DNA of 45,684 bases, from NCBI GenBank assembly GCA_009930275.1, contig RZYP01000008.1, forward strand, positions 1-45,684, written 5' to 3'. The position numbers and the translations under genes were made by a program. A model generated the notes under the pieces. The model saw only the letters and a list, made by a program, of their open reading frames with translations. It was not told the origin of the DNA and searched no databases. Of this stretch, positions 26,068 through 33,869 are shown one piece after another (position 1 is the stretch's first letter; each line of letters opens with the position of its first letter). Source of the DNA: Negativicutes bacterium (GTDB taxonomy: Bacteria; Bacillota_C; Negativicutes; Acidaminococcales; Acidaminococcaceae).

Positions 26068-26096
26068 TTGACAACAAATTTCCTTTGTTGTACAAT
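26068..26096 (+). promoter_or_regulatory. Promoter of ylxM-ffh with palindromic spacer
   Basis: TTGACA (26068-26073) and TACAAT (26091-26096) are exactly 17 bases apart. Within and overlapping the spacer, ACAACAAA (26071-26078) and TTTGTTGT (26084-26091) form a perfect inverted repeat, which could be an operator. Confidence 0.75.
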
Positions 26097-26133
26097 AGCA
26101 TCTGTTAGAAATATTTTTATTATTGGTGAAAAG

Positions 26134-26505
26134 ATGCCGGAAGATGTAGGGTTTGAACAGAGAATGCGCCTTGTGCGCTTATATGATATTTATGGTGGTC
26201 TTCTGACAGATAGGCAGCAGAAGTGCATGGAAATGCATTTTTACAATGATTTGTCTCTTTCAGAAATTGCTGATGAATATAGCGTTTCTCGCCAGGCCAT
26301 TTATGACTTGTTGCGAAGAGCTGAGCAACTTCTGGAAAAGTATGAGAGCCGGCTAAAACTTTTTGCGCGGAATCAGGAGAACAATGAACTAATTCTTCAT
26401 GCCGAAGAATTGTTGAGTGACTATATTAACGATAAGAGCAATGATGCAAATTTGGAGTTAGTACAAACAATATTGCGAGAGTTAAGCGACAAAGGCAGGG
26501 CATAA
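26134..26505 (+). CDS. ylxM: YlxM-family helix-turn-helix protein
   Basis: A 123-residue protein linked to the SRP pathway and nearly always encoded before ffh. It contains a sigma-70 region-4-like helix-turn-helix: LLTDRQQKCMEMHF, then LSLSEIADEYSVSRQAIYDLLRRAEQLL. The C-terminal half is acidic and helical. ATG 26134 follows GGTGAA. The open frame upstream covers the promoter and is excluded. ffh starts 1 base after the stop, so the two are probably coupled. Confidence 0.92.
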   Translation: MPEDVGFEQRMRLVRLYDIYGGLLTDRQQKCMEMHFYNDLSLSEIADEYSVSRQAIYDLLRRAEQLLEKYESRLKLFARNQENNELILHAEELLSDYINDKSNDANLELVQTILRELSDKGRA

Positions 26506-26506
26506 T

Positions 26507-27853
26507 ATGGCATTTGAAAGTTTGTCAGATAGATTACAAAGCGTGATAAAGAAAATACGCGGCAGCCAAAAAATTACTGAGGATGATTTGAAGGAAACAT
26601 TACGGGAAGTTCGTATGGCTCTTTTGGAGGCTGACGTTAATTTTAAAGTCGTAAAAGACTTTGTTGCCAGAATAAAAGAGCGGGCGATGGGTCAGGAAGT
26701 ACAAGCAAGTCTAACGCCTGGTCAATTTATTATTAAGATAGTTAATGAAGAACTTACTGATTTATTGGGTGGAACGCAAAGTAAGTTAACAGTTGCCTCG
26801 AAGCCGCCAACTGTAATTATGTTAGTTGGTCTTCAGGGCGCTGGTAAGACAACAACCGCTGGCAAATTAGCCAATCATTTGCGTAAGAATGGCAAAAAAC
26901 CATTGCTGGTAGCAGGTGATGTTTACCGTCCTGCAGCAATCAAACAATTGCAGGTCTTGGGCGAGCAATTGAACATGCCGGTATTTACGCTTGGCGATAA
27001 GGTTTCACCGGTGGAAATTGCCAAACAAGCAATGAGCAAGGCTTTTTCCCTGGCATGCGATACAGTCATTATAGATACTGCCGGTCGTTTACATATTAAC
27101 GAAGAGCTGATGGGTGAACTGCAAGACATTAAAAAAACGGTAAAACCGCATGAGATATTGTTGGTTGTCGATGCAATGACGGGTCAGGACGCTGTGGTGG
27201 TTGCCGAAGCCTTCAATAATGATCTTGGCATTGACGGACTTATTGTTACAAAATTAGACGGTGATGCGCGCGGCGGTGCCGTATTATCAGTTAAGGCAGT
27301 TACGGGATGCCCGGTGAAATTTGTCGGCGTTGGTGAAAAACTTGACGCACTGGAAACTTTTCATCCAGATCGCATGGCTTCGCGGATTTTAGGCATGGGT
27401 GACGTCTTGTCACTTATCGAAAAGGCTCAATCAGTTTTTAATGCTGAAGATGCAGCAAGACTTGAAAAAAAGATGCGAAAAGAAGAGTTCACTTTGGAAG
27501 AATTCTTGGAGCAGATGCAACAAGTTAAAAAATTAGGATCCCTGGAATCAATACTTGGTATGCTTCCGGGAATGGGGAATATAAGTCAAAAGCTTAAGGA
27601 TGCTAATGTTGATGAGAAGGAAATGGCTCGTGTCGAAGCAATTATACGCTCTATGACACCGTCCGAACGCAGACACCCTAACATTATAAATGGAAGTCGG
27701 CGTAAGCGAATTGCCTCCGGATCAGGTATGAGAGTGCAGGATGTCAATAAGCTCCTTAAAAATTTCGAGCAGAGTAAACTAATGATGAAAAAACTCAAAG
27801 GAATGAATAAGTTTGCCTCAAAAGGTGCTTTTAAGCTGCCTTTTATGCAATAA
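26507..27853 (+). CDS. ffh: Signal recognition particle protein Ffh (SRP54)
   Basis: The GTPase of SRP, which binds 4.5S/6S RNA and signal sequences of nascent proteins. The 448-residue protein has the N domain, the G domain with GLQGAGKTTTAGKLA (about residue 108), GDVYRPAAIKQL, DTAGRLHINEEL and TKLDGDARGGA, and a methionine-rich M domain with GMLPGMGN and SRRKRIASGSGMRVQDVN. No SRP RNA gene is visible in the window. Confidence 0.98.
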   Translation: MAFESLSDRLQSVIKKIRGSQKITEDDLKETLREVRMALLEADVNFKVVKDFVARIKERAMGQEVQASLTPGQFIIKIVNEELTDLLGGTQSKLTVASKPPTVIMLVGLQGAGKTTTAGKLANHLRKNGKKPLLVAGDVYRPAAIKQLQVLGEQLNMPVFTLGDKVSPVEIAKQAMSKAFSLACDTVIIDTAGRLHINEELMGELQDIKKTVKPHEILLVVDAMTGQDAVVVAEAFNNDLGIDGLIVTKLDGDARGGAVLSVKAVTGCPVKFVGVGEKLDALETFHPDRMASRILGMGDVLSLIEKAQSVFNAEDAARLEKKMRKEEFTLEEFLEQMQQVKKLGSLESILGMLPGMGNISQKLKDANVDEKEMARVEAIIRSMTPSERRHPNIINGSRRKRIASGSGMRVQDVNKLLKNFEQSKLMMKKLKGMNKFASKGAFKLPFMQ

Positions 27854-27890
27854 TATTATTTTTCAAGTTATTTAAGGAGGTGAAATTAAA

Positions 27891-28172
27891 ATGGCAGTTA
27901 AGATTCGTTTAAAACGTATGGGTGCTAAAAAGAACCCTTTCTTTCGTATTGTCGTAGCTGATTCTCGTGCACCGCGCGACGGTCGCTTTATTGAAAGCAT
28001 CGGTTATTATGATTCCACAGTGCAGCCTGCAGTCGTGAAAATCGACGAGGAAAAAGCTTTGGATTGGATGTCCAAAGGAGCACAACCTACTGATACTGTA
28101 AAATCTTTATTCAGCAAAGATGGTATCATTGCAAAGCATGCAGCAGCAAAAGCTAAAAAAAGTGAGGCGTGA
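27891..28172 (+). CDS. rpsP: 30S ribosomal protein S16
   Basis: A 93-residue ribosomal protein with the typical [19 protein letters not shown] start and [23 protein letters not shown] 27891 follows AAGGAGGTGAAAT. It stands between ffh and khpA, as in most Firmicutes. Confidence 0.98.
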   Translation: MAVKIRLKRMGAKKNPFFRIVVADSRAPRDGRFIESIGYYDSTVQPAVVKIDEEKALDWMSKGAQPTDTVKSLFSKDGIIAKHAAAKAKKSEA

Positions 28173-28177
28173 TTGAC

Positions 28178-28405
28178 ATGAAAGAATTGGTAGAAATCAT
28201 GGCCAAGTCTCTAGTGAATAATCCGTCAGCAGTGGTCGTGGAGGAGGAAACAACCGGTACTTCAACGGTGCTTCGCCTCCATGTTGCTCCTGAGGATATG
28301 GGAAAAGTTATTGGCAAGCAAGGTCGTATTGCAAAAGCAATCCGTGTTGTCTTGAAAGCAGTTGCGACGCGTGAAAATGTCAAAGTCGTCGTTGAGATTG
28401 TTTAA
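28178..28405 (+). CDS. khpA: KH-domain RNA-binding protein KhpA
   Basis: A 75-residue single KH-domain protein. The RNA-binding GxxG loop is in MGKVIGKQGRIAKAIR. KhpA pairs with KhpB in other Firmicutes and affects cell-size or RNA control. ATG 28178 gives the usual MKELVEIMAKSLV start behind GAGGCG; a GTG at 28169 overlapping rpsP would add three residues. Confidence 0.93.
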   Translation: MKELVEIMAKSLVNNPSAVVVEEETTGTSTVLRLHVAPEDMGKVIGKQGRIAKAIRVVLKAVATRENVKVVVEIV

Positions 28406-28423
28406 AAAGGATGGTTTAACATA

Positions 28424-28831
28424 ATGGATAAAATGACCGTAAGAATGCCGGTTGCGATCAAGGCAAAAGTTACAGAGACTTTAAAAACGAAAATTATTGG
28501 AGACCTCCAAAAAAGAATACAACAAATTAATCTGGATCTGGAACAATTCGAATTTACAGCTAAGCGCGCTTTGAATGAACAAGAGAATCAGGATGAGAGC
28601 TTAATTCCAGCTTTGAAAGAGCAAATTGACGTAGAGCGTTCAAAACGTTTTGCAGCAAAACAAGAGGCTGAGGCCAAGCTCAAAAGAGCAGAAAAACTGG
28701 AATATGGCGCTGAAGTTGGTCATGGTCAACTTGAAAGAACTGTTGAACTAGAAATCGGTACTGACATTGATAAACTTATGGGTGCCGAAATTGTGACGGA
28801 AGACGGCAAAATTGTTGCCTTCAGAGCATAG
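28424..28831 (+). CDS. ylqD: YlqD-family protein
   Basis: A 135-residue protein matching YlqD in position (between khpA and rimM) and length. It begins with MTVRMPVAIKAKVTE and has a highly charged helical centre (residues about 35-95) likely to form a coiled coil, then a C-terminal GTDIDKLMGAEIV. No enzyme motif is seen and the role is unknown. The frame ends just before rimM. Confidence 0.85.
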   Translation: MDKMTVRMPVAIKAKVTETLKTKIIGDLQKRIQQINLDLEQFEFTAKRALNEQENQDESLIPALKEQIDVERSKRFAAKQEAEAKLKRAEKLEYGAEVGHGQLERTVELEIGTDIDKLMGAEIVTEDGKIVAFRA

Positions 28832-28835
28832 TATT

Positions 28836-29333
28836 TTGGAAAAAAGAGTTGTAATTGGTGCCATTGTCGCCCCGCATGGTGTGCGGGGCGAATTTCGTAT
28901 AATACCGTTGACCGAAAATCCTGATATGTTCTCCAGATTAGAGTATTTATTTTTAGAAGATGGCCGTAAGTTATCGCTTATAGCCGCTCGCTTCCATAAA
29001 AATGTCTTTTTAGTTAAAGCTAAAGAAGTTAACACGATGGACGAGGCAGAAATGCTTAAAGGCAAGAAGGTCCTTATTGATAGTGTTGATTTGCCGCCAT
29101 TAAAAGAAGATCAATTTTATGTTTCGGATTTAATCGGATTCTCTGTTTTTAATGAAGAAGGCCTGATGCTTGGCAAGTTGAATGATGTCCTGGCTACGGG
29201 CAGCAATGATGTTTTTGTTGTCAAGAAAATTGATGGTGGCGAAATATTAGTTCCGGCTTTGAAAGCCAATATAAAAGAAATTAACATGGCAGAAAAAAGT
29301 ATTTTGGTAAAACTGCCGGAATGGGCTGAGTAG
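28836..29333 (+). CDS. rimM: Ribosome maturation factor RimM
   Basis: Helps 30S head assembly around S19. About 165 residues, with the N-terminal VVIGAIVAPHGVRGEFRI beta-barrel start and the C-terminal PRC-like domain (YVSDLIGFSVFNEEG, LATGSNDVFVV, EILVPAL). The start is unclear: no ATG is available, and TTG 28836 gives the family start but only a weak ribosome-binding site. TTG 28812 is open in frame and overlaps ylqD. trmD begins 3 bases after the stop. Confidence 0.93.
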   Translation: MEKRVVIGAIVAPHGVRGEFRIIPLTENPDMFSRLEYLFLEDGRKLSLIAARFHKNVFLVKAKEVNTMDEAEMLKGKKVLIDSVDLPPLKEDQFYVSDLIGFSVFNEEGLMLGKLNDVLATGSNDVFVVKKIDGGEILVPALKANIKEINMAEKSILVKLPEWAE

Positions 29334-29335
29334 AA

Positions 29336-30085
29336 GTGAAGTTTCTTTTTATTACCTTGTTTCCAGAATTTGTCGAACAGGCAACTGGTTTCAGTATTCT
29401 GAAGAGAGCTATCCAGCAAAATCTATTGGAAGTTTCTTGTATAAATCCACGTGATTTTACCGTTGACAAACATAGGACTGTAGACGATACACCCTTTGGC
29501 GGCGGTGCAGGCATGGTATTGAAGGCAGAGCCTTTTGTGGCAGCACTGAAGGAAGCTAAGAACACCTTGCCCAATGCAAGAGTTATTGCCCTTTGTCCAA
29601 GTGGCAAAACTTTAAACCAAAGTTTTGTGGAAAATTATGCGCATGCGGCACAGGATTTAATTCTACTTTGTGGACACTATGAAGGCTTTGATGAAAGAAT
29701 TTTTAGCTGGGTTGATGAGAGAGTTTCAATAGGTGATTATGTATTAACCGGTGGTGAGTTGCCTGCTCTAGTCTTGATGGATGCTGTTGCCCGCTATATT
29801 CCAGGCGTTTTAGGTAAAGAACAAAGCGCTTTTGAAGAGTCGTTCAGTGACGGTTTGTTAGAATATCCGCAATATACCCGGCCGATTTCTTTTGACGGTA
29901 TGCAAGTTCCGCAGGTACTGCGCAGTGGAAATCATGCCTTGATTAAGGAGTGGCGAAGAAAAGAGTCTTTGCGCGCAACTTATAAATTTCGCCCGGATTT
30001 GCTTTCCAAGGCCAAGTTGCATGCTGATGACGGCAGATTATTGTTATCTGTTATCAAGGAAATTAAAGGTGAAGAAAATGGCTAA
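29336..30085 (+). CDS. trmD: tRNA (guanine-37 N1)-methyltransferase
   Basis: Makes m1G37 in tRNAs such as tRNA-Pro, preventing frameshifts. The 249-residue SPOUT enzyme has KFLFITLFPEF, DDTPFGGGAGMVLKAEP, LLCGHYEGFDERI and SIGDYVLTGGELPALV, which form the SAM-binding trefoil knot. The start is GTG 29336. It overlaps the following SPOUT gene by 8 bases. The tRNA-Pro(CGG) in this window has G37, a fitting substrate. Confidence 0.97.
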   Translation: MKFLFITLFPEFVEQATGFSILKRAIQQNLLEVSCINPRDFTVDKHRTVDDTPFGGGAGMVLKAEPFVAALKEAKNTLPNARVIALCPSGKTLNQSFVENYAHAAQDLILLCGHYEGFDERIFSWVDERVSIGDYVLTGGELPALVLMDAVARYIPGVLGKEQSAFEESFSDGLLEYPQYTRPISFDGMQVPQVLRSGNHALIKEWRRKESLRATYKFRPDLLSKAKLHADDGRLLLSVIKEIKGEENG

Positions 30086-30650
30086 CTTATACCTCGGCTT
30101 GGTGCACTATCCCATTTACAACAAAAACATGAAAGTTATTGCTACTGCTGTTACAAATTTTGACATTCATGATATTTCCCGTACTGCGCGGACTTACGAT
30201 GTTAAACGATATTTTTTAATTCACCCCTTGGAAGAGCAAGCAAAAATTATCAAAAAAATTACAGATTATTGGCAAAATGGTTTCGGACAAGTATATAACC
30301 CTGACCGGAGTAATGCTTTGGAGCGAGTTGAATATCTACCAGGTATAGATAAAGCAATTGAGACTATAACAGAGATGGAAGGAATAAGGCCTCTGACCAT
30401 TACTACTGACGCTAGAAAGTACGATAACACCGTTACGTATAGTCATGTCCGCAATCTTCTGTCAGAGGGATCACAACCTATCCTGCTGTTGTTTGGTACC
30501 GGGTTTGGCATAGAAAAAAGTGTTATGAATAGTTTCGATTATATTTTGGAGCCTGTTTATGGTACCGGCGATTATAATCATCTGTGCGTCAGATCTGCGG
30601 CCGCTATTATTTTAGATCGTATTGCCGGAGAGCAATGGTGGCTAAAATAG
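30078..30650 (+). CDS. Second SPOUT-type RNA methyltransferase
   Basis: A 190-residue protein. NLYLGLVHYPIYNKN, AVTNFDIHDISRTARTY and PLEEQ mark a small SAM-dependent RNA methyltransferase family seen beside trmD in some deep-branching and Firmicute genomes. The C-terminal LLLFGTGFGIEKSVM and GDYNHLCVRSAAAIIL read like a trefoil-knot SAM site. The target is not known. ATG 30078 lies inside the end of trmD behind AAAGGTG, so translation is likely coupled. Confidence 0.85.
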   Translation: MANLYLGLVHYPIYNKNMKVIATAVTNFDIHDISRTARTYDVKRYFLIHPLEEQAKIIKKITDYWQNGFGQVYNPDRSNALERVEYLPGIDKAIETITEMEGIRPLTITTDARKYDNTVTYSHVRNLLSEGSQPILLLFGTGFGIEKSVMNSFDYILEPVYGTGDYNHLCVRSAAAIILDRIAGEQWWLK

Positions 30651-30652
30651 TG

Positions 30653-30681
30653 TTGCTATGATATATCCTTTGTGATATAAT
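30653..30681 (+). promoter_or_regulatory. Promoter of rplS
   Basis: TTGCTA (30653-30658) and TATAAT (30676-30681) are 17 bases apart. It starts right after the methyltransferase stop and gives rplS its own transcript. Confidence 0.75.
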
Positions 30682-30683
30682 AC

Positions 30684-30735
30684 ATGCGTATGTAAGACGG
30701 ACGGTCCGCTGTTGATATCGATCATACATGAACGT
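30684..30735 (+). promoter_or_regulatory. Structured 5' leader of rplS, possible L19 leader
   Basis: The leader can fold: GTATG near 30688 pairs with CATAC near 30723, AGACG pairs with CGTCT further out, and an inner GGACGGTCC is self-complementary. Ribosomal protein L19 leaders with regulatory folds are known in Bacilli. Whether this one belongs to that class cannot be settled by eye. Confidence 0.45.
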
Positions 30736-30757
30736 CTATGATATTGAGGAGGAAATT

Positions 30758-31099
30758 ATGAACATTATTGAAGTATTGGAACAAGAACAACTTCGTTCCG
30801 ACATCCCCGAATTTCGTGCGGGTGACACTGTAAAAGTTTTTGTAAAAGTTGTTGAAGGCACCAGAGAACGTATTCAGTTGTTTGAAGGAGTTGTCATCGC
30901 TCGCAGCGGCGGTGGTGTGCGTGAAATGTTTACGGTACGTCGTATTTCTTCCGGCGTTGGCGTTGAAAGAACTTTCCCACTTCACTCACCAAGACTGGAA
31001 AAGATTGAAGTTGCTCGTCGCGGTATTGTTCGCAGAGCAAAACTTTATTATTTGCGTAAACTTACCGGTAAAGCAGCTCGTATTAGAGAAAGGCGTTAA
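30758..31099 (+). CDS. rplS: 50S ribosomal protein L19
   Basis: A 113-residue ribosomal protein with [52 protein letters not shown] and [15 protein letters not shown], all standard for L19, which sits at the 30S-50S interface. ATG 30758 follows GAGGAGGAAATT; an in-frame ATG at 30728 would include the leader. A terminator follows. Confidence 0.98.
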   Translation: MNIIEVLEQEQLRSDIPEFRAGDTVKVFVKVVEGTRERIQLFEGVVIARSGGGVREMFTVRRISSGVGVERTFPLHSPRLEKIEVARRGIVRRAKLYYLRKLTGKAARIRERR

Positions 31100-31108
31100 T
31101 CGGAATCT

Positions 31109-31135
31109 AAAAGGGACTGTTTATCAGTCCCTTTT
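31109..31135 (+). terminator. Terminator after rplS
   Basis: AAAAGGGACTG pairs with CAGTCCCTTTT around TTTAT. Confidence 0.9.
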
Positions 31136-31188
31136 GCTATTTTATAAAGATAAATTCATTCAGTATACTATTGAAAGGAGCTGTAACC

Positions 31189-31725
31189 ATGCAGAAAAAA
31201 CCTGAGAATACTTGGCAGGATGTTGCAAGTGATTGGTTATACTCTATCATAATTGCGGTTGTATTGGCTTTTTGTATCAGAACTTTTGTTGTAGAACCGT
31301 ATATGGTGTCTGGTCCTTCCATGCTCCCTACACTGGAAAACGGCGAACGCTTATTGGTCAATAAATTCATTTACTTTGTATCAGACCCTAAAAAGGATGA
31401 GATAATAGTTTTTAAATACCCAATGGATGAGAGCCGTGACTTCATTAAGCGCGTAATCGCGGTTGGTGGCGATACCATAGAGATTCGCGATGGTCAGGTC
31501 TATGTTAATGGGGTGCATAAGAAGGAAACCTACATAAAGGAACCGAATCACAGTACTTACCGAAAATCAGTTGTCCCTAAGGACCATATTTTTGTTTTAG
31601 GTGATAATCGGAATAATTCGGAAGACAGCAGATATAGCGATGTAGGCTTTGTGCCGCTGAAACTCGTGAAGGGAAAAGCGAGCGTTATTTTTTGGCCTTT
31701 TGAAAAAGGCAGGACATTGCCTTGA
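31189..31725 (+). CDS. lepB: Signal peptidase I
   Basis: Cleaves signal peptides of exported proteins at the outer face of the inner membrane. The 178-residue protein has one N-terminal transmembrane segment (residues about 15-33, DWLYSIIIAVVLAFCI), the catalytic Ser44 in SGPSMLPTL, the general base Lys87 in DFIKRVIAVGGD, and the C-terminal LGDNRNNSEDSR block. ATG 31189 follows AAAGGAG. The next gene is rbgA, an order common in Firmicutes. Confidence 0.97.
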   Translation: MQKKPENTWQDVASDWLYSIIIAVVLAFCIRTFVVEPYMVSGPSMLPTLENGERLLVNKFIYFVSDPKKDEIIVFKYPMDESRDFIKRVIAVGGDTIEIRDGQVYVNGVHKKETYIKEPNHSTYRKSVVPKDHIFVLGDNRNNSEDSRYSDVGFVPLKLVKGKASVIFWPFEKGRTLP

Positions 31726-31752
31726 TAAGTAGGCGAGCGGGAGGGAATAACT

Positions 31753-32613
31753 ATGGATTTTAAGATTCAGTGGTTTCCTGGTCATATGACGAAGGCAAAA
31801 CGGATGATGGAAACCCAGTTGAAACTGGTTGACGTAGTTATTGAAATGCTGGATGCCAGGATTCCTCGTTCCAGCACGAATCCGATGTTGCTAGAGATGC
31901 TTGGAAATAAGCCAAAACTTGTTGCGCTAAACAAGGTTGATATGGCAGACCCGGCTAAAACTGATATTTGGATGCAGCTTTTAAAAAATAACGGTCTTGC
32001 AGTCGTTAAAATTGACTGTGCCACTGGTCAAGGCGTAAAACAGTTAATAAATGCCTTGCAGGAGATAGCCAAACCCGTAAATGAAAAATGGGCAAAAAAA
32101 GGCGTTAAAAACCGTCCTATCCGTGTTATGATTGTGGGTGTTCCTAATGTTGGCAAGTCGACACTGATAAACCGCTTGGTAGGCAAAAATAAAGTTGTTG
32201 CTGCTGACAGGCCTGGAGTTACTCGCGGACAGCAATGGATTACTATAGCCAAGGGACTGGAACTATTGGATACGCCAGGGGTGTTATGGCCGAAATTTGA
32301 TGACCCAGAAATTGGTTTTTGCTTGGCAGTGACAGGTGCCATCAAAGAAGATGTTTTTGACAGGGAACAAGCAGTTATGATTTTAGTTGAACGCCTAAAA
32401 ACTTATTATCCTGGTGATTTGGCTGCAAAATATGCCATTGAAGTCAGTGCTACTGACACAGTAGAAGATGTGTTTGCTAAAATTGCTGTTGCACGTGGCT
32501 GTCTTAAAGCTGGCGGGACGTTAGATATTGATAAAGTAATTCAGTTGGTGTTGCGAGATTTCCGAACCGGACGTTTGGGGCGCTTTACACTGGACAATCC
32601 GGACAGAAAATAG
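31753..32613 (+). CDS. rbgA: Ribosome biogenesis GTPase RbgA (YlqF)
   Basis: Needed for late 50S assembly. The 286-residue protein is a circularly permuted GTPase: G4 (LVALNKVDMAD) comes first, then G1 (GVPNVGKSTLINRL) near residue 130, and G3 (LLDTPGVLWP) after it. It begins with IQWFPGHMTKAKRMM, the family start. The C-terminal helical domain binds rRNA. A hairpin with a T-run follows the stop. Confidence 0.96.
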   Translation: MDFKIQWFPGHMTKAKRMMETQLKLVDVVIEMLDARIPRSSTNPMLLEMLGNKPKLVALNKVDMADPAKTDIWMQLLKNNGLAVVKIDCATGQGVKQLINALQEIAKPVNEKWAKKGVKNRPIRVMIVGVPNVGKSTLINRLVGKNKVVAADRPGVTRGQQWITIAKGLELLDTPGVLWPKFDDPEIGFCLAVTGAIKEDVFDREQAVMILVERLKTYYPGDLAAKYAIEVSATDTVEDVFAKIAVARGCLKAGGTLDIDKVIQLVLRDFRTGRLGRFTLDNPDRK

Positions 32614-32641
32614 AACAGGACCATTATGGCCCTGTTTTTTT
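32614..32641 (+). terminator. Terminator between rbgA and rnhB
   Basis: AACAGG and ACCA pair with TGG and CCTGTT around a 3-base loop, followed by seven T. The stem is short and imperfect, so read-through into rnhB is likely. Confidence 0.7.
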
Positions 32642-32654
32642 ATGAGGTGATATT

Positions 32655-33464
32655 ATGAAAATAGAGGAAATTAGAGGTTTGCTTAGGCAAGAACCAACAG
32701 AGGAACAACTGAATATTATTGAAAAAGACGAACGGATTGGTGTACAAAAACTATATTCGTCATACTTAAATCAAATAAAAGAAAAAAAGAAAGAGACAGA
32801 GCGGTTTAGCAAAATGCTAACGTATGAAAAACAGTATTGGCAGCAAGGAATAAATTTCGTCGGTGGTACTGATGAGGCTGGCCGCGGACCTTTAGCAGGA
32901 CCGATGGTTATTGCGGCTGTTTTATTGCCAAATGATATTTTTATAAGCGGGCTGAATGATTCAAAACAATTGTCGGCCAAAAAGAGAGACCTTATTTATG
33001 ATGAGATTTGCATAAAAGCATTGTCGATTGCAGTTAATATAGTATCTGTAGCTGACATTGATAGATATAATATTTATCAGGCCGCTAAATTAGGCATGGA
33101 AGCCAGCATATCTTTTTTACGGCCAAAACCGGAGGTTGTACTTGCTGATGCTATGCCGGTGCAGATTGATGATATGAAAACTATTTCTTTGATTCACGGT
33201 GATGCTTTAAGTGCTACCATTGCGGCAGCTTCAATTATTGCTAAAGTCACAAGGGATAGAATAATGCTTGATTTAGACCAAGCATATCCGGAATATGGCT
33301 TTGCCGCAAATAAAGGTTATGGCAGTCCGAAACATATGGAAGCAATTGCCAAATATGGGGTTACGCGCTGGCATCGCCGAACTTATGAACCGGTTAAAAG
33401 CATGCTTAAAGATAATATCCCCACAGAGGTTGATTGTGAAAGCAAGATTTTCAGGATAAAGTGA
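32655..33464 (+). CDS. rnhB: Ribonuclease HII
   Basis: Cleaves RNA in RNA-DNA hybrids and single ribonucleotides in DNA. The 269-residue protein has the metal-binding GTDEAGRGPLAGP (Asp and Glu), NDSKQLSAKKRD, LADAMPV (Asp) and IIAKVTRDRIM. Residues 1-65 form the extra N-terminal domain typical of Firmicute RNase HII. The ATG follows GAGGTGATATT. Confidence 0.96.
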   Translation: MKIEEIRGLLRQEPTEEQLNIIEKDERIGVQKLYSSYLNQIKEKKKETERFSKMLTYEKQYWQQGINFVGGTDEAGRGPLAGPMVIAAVLLPNDIFISGLNDSKQLSAKKRDLIYDEICIKALSIAVNIVSVADIDRYNIYQAAKLGMEASISFLRPKPEVVLADAMPVQIDDMKTISLIHGDALSATIAAASIIAKVTRDRIMLDLDQAYPEYGFAANKGYGSPKHMEAIAKYGVTRWHRRTYEPVKSMLKDNIPTEVDCESKIFRIK

Positions 33465-33493
33465 AGTTACTTTAATGAAAGGAAGCGATCATC

Positions 33494-33847
33494 GTGCATG
33501 CCAGGGCAAGTTTTGGTCAGTGGGGTGAGAACGAAGCATGCAGCTATCTGAAAACAAAAGGCTACGATATTATTGACAGAAATTATCGTTGCAAGTTTGG
33601 TGAAATTGATATTGTTGCCTGCAAGAATTGCGAATTAGTGTTTGTTGAGGTAAAGTCACGTAGAAGTTATAAATATGGTACGCCGGCAGAATCTGTAACT
33701 AAAGTTAAACAGACAAAAATACACAAGACAGCACTTGATTTTCTAAGTGCGTCTGGTAAATATTATGAAAAATTTAGATTCGATGTTGTTGAAATAATTG
33801 TTCAGAATGGGAATGTCATAATAAATCATATTCCCAATAGTTTTTAA
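33494..33847 (+). CDS. YraN/UPF0102-family nuclease-like protein
   Basis: A 117-residue protein with the restriction-endonuclease-like core of UPF0102: GENEACSYLKTKGYDIIDRN, then FGEIDIVACKN and LVFVEVKSRR, where Glu, Asp, Glu and Lys form the expected metal-binding motif. No activity has been firmly assigned to the family. The start is GTG 33494 behind GGAAG. It sits between rnhB and the comM-like gene, its normal position. Confidence 0.9.
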   Translation: MHARASFGQWGENEACSYLKTKGYDIIDRNYRCKFGEIDIVACKNCELVFVEVKSRRSYKYGTPAESVTKVKQTKIHKTALDFLSASGKYYEKFRFDVVEIIVQNGNVIINHIPNSF

Positions 33848-33869
33848 TACATAATAGGTGGCGAATAAC

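Noticed and set aside
26044..26133. SRP RNA gene near ffh
   Set aside because: The gap holds only the ylxM promoter and no tetraloop hairpin of the expected type.
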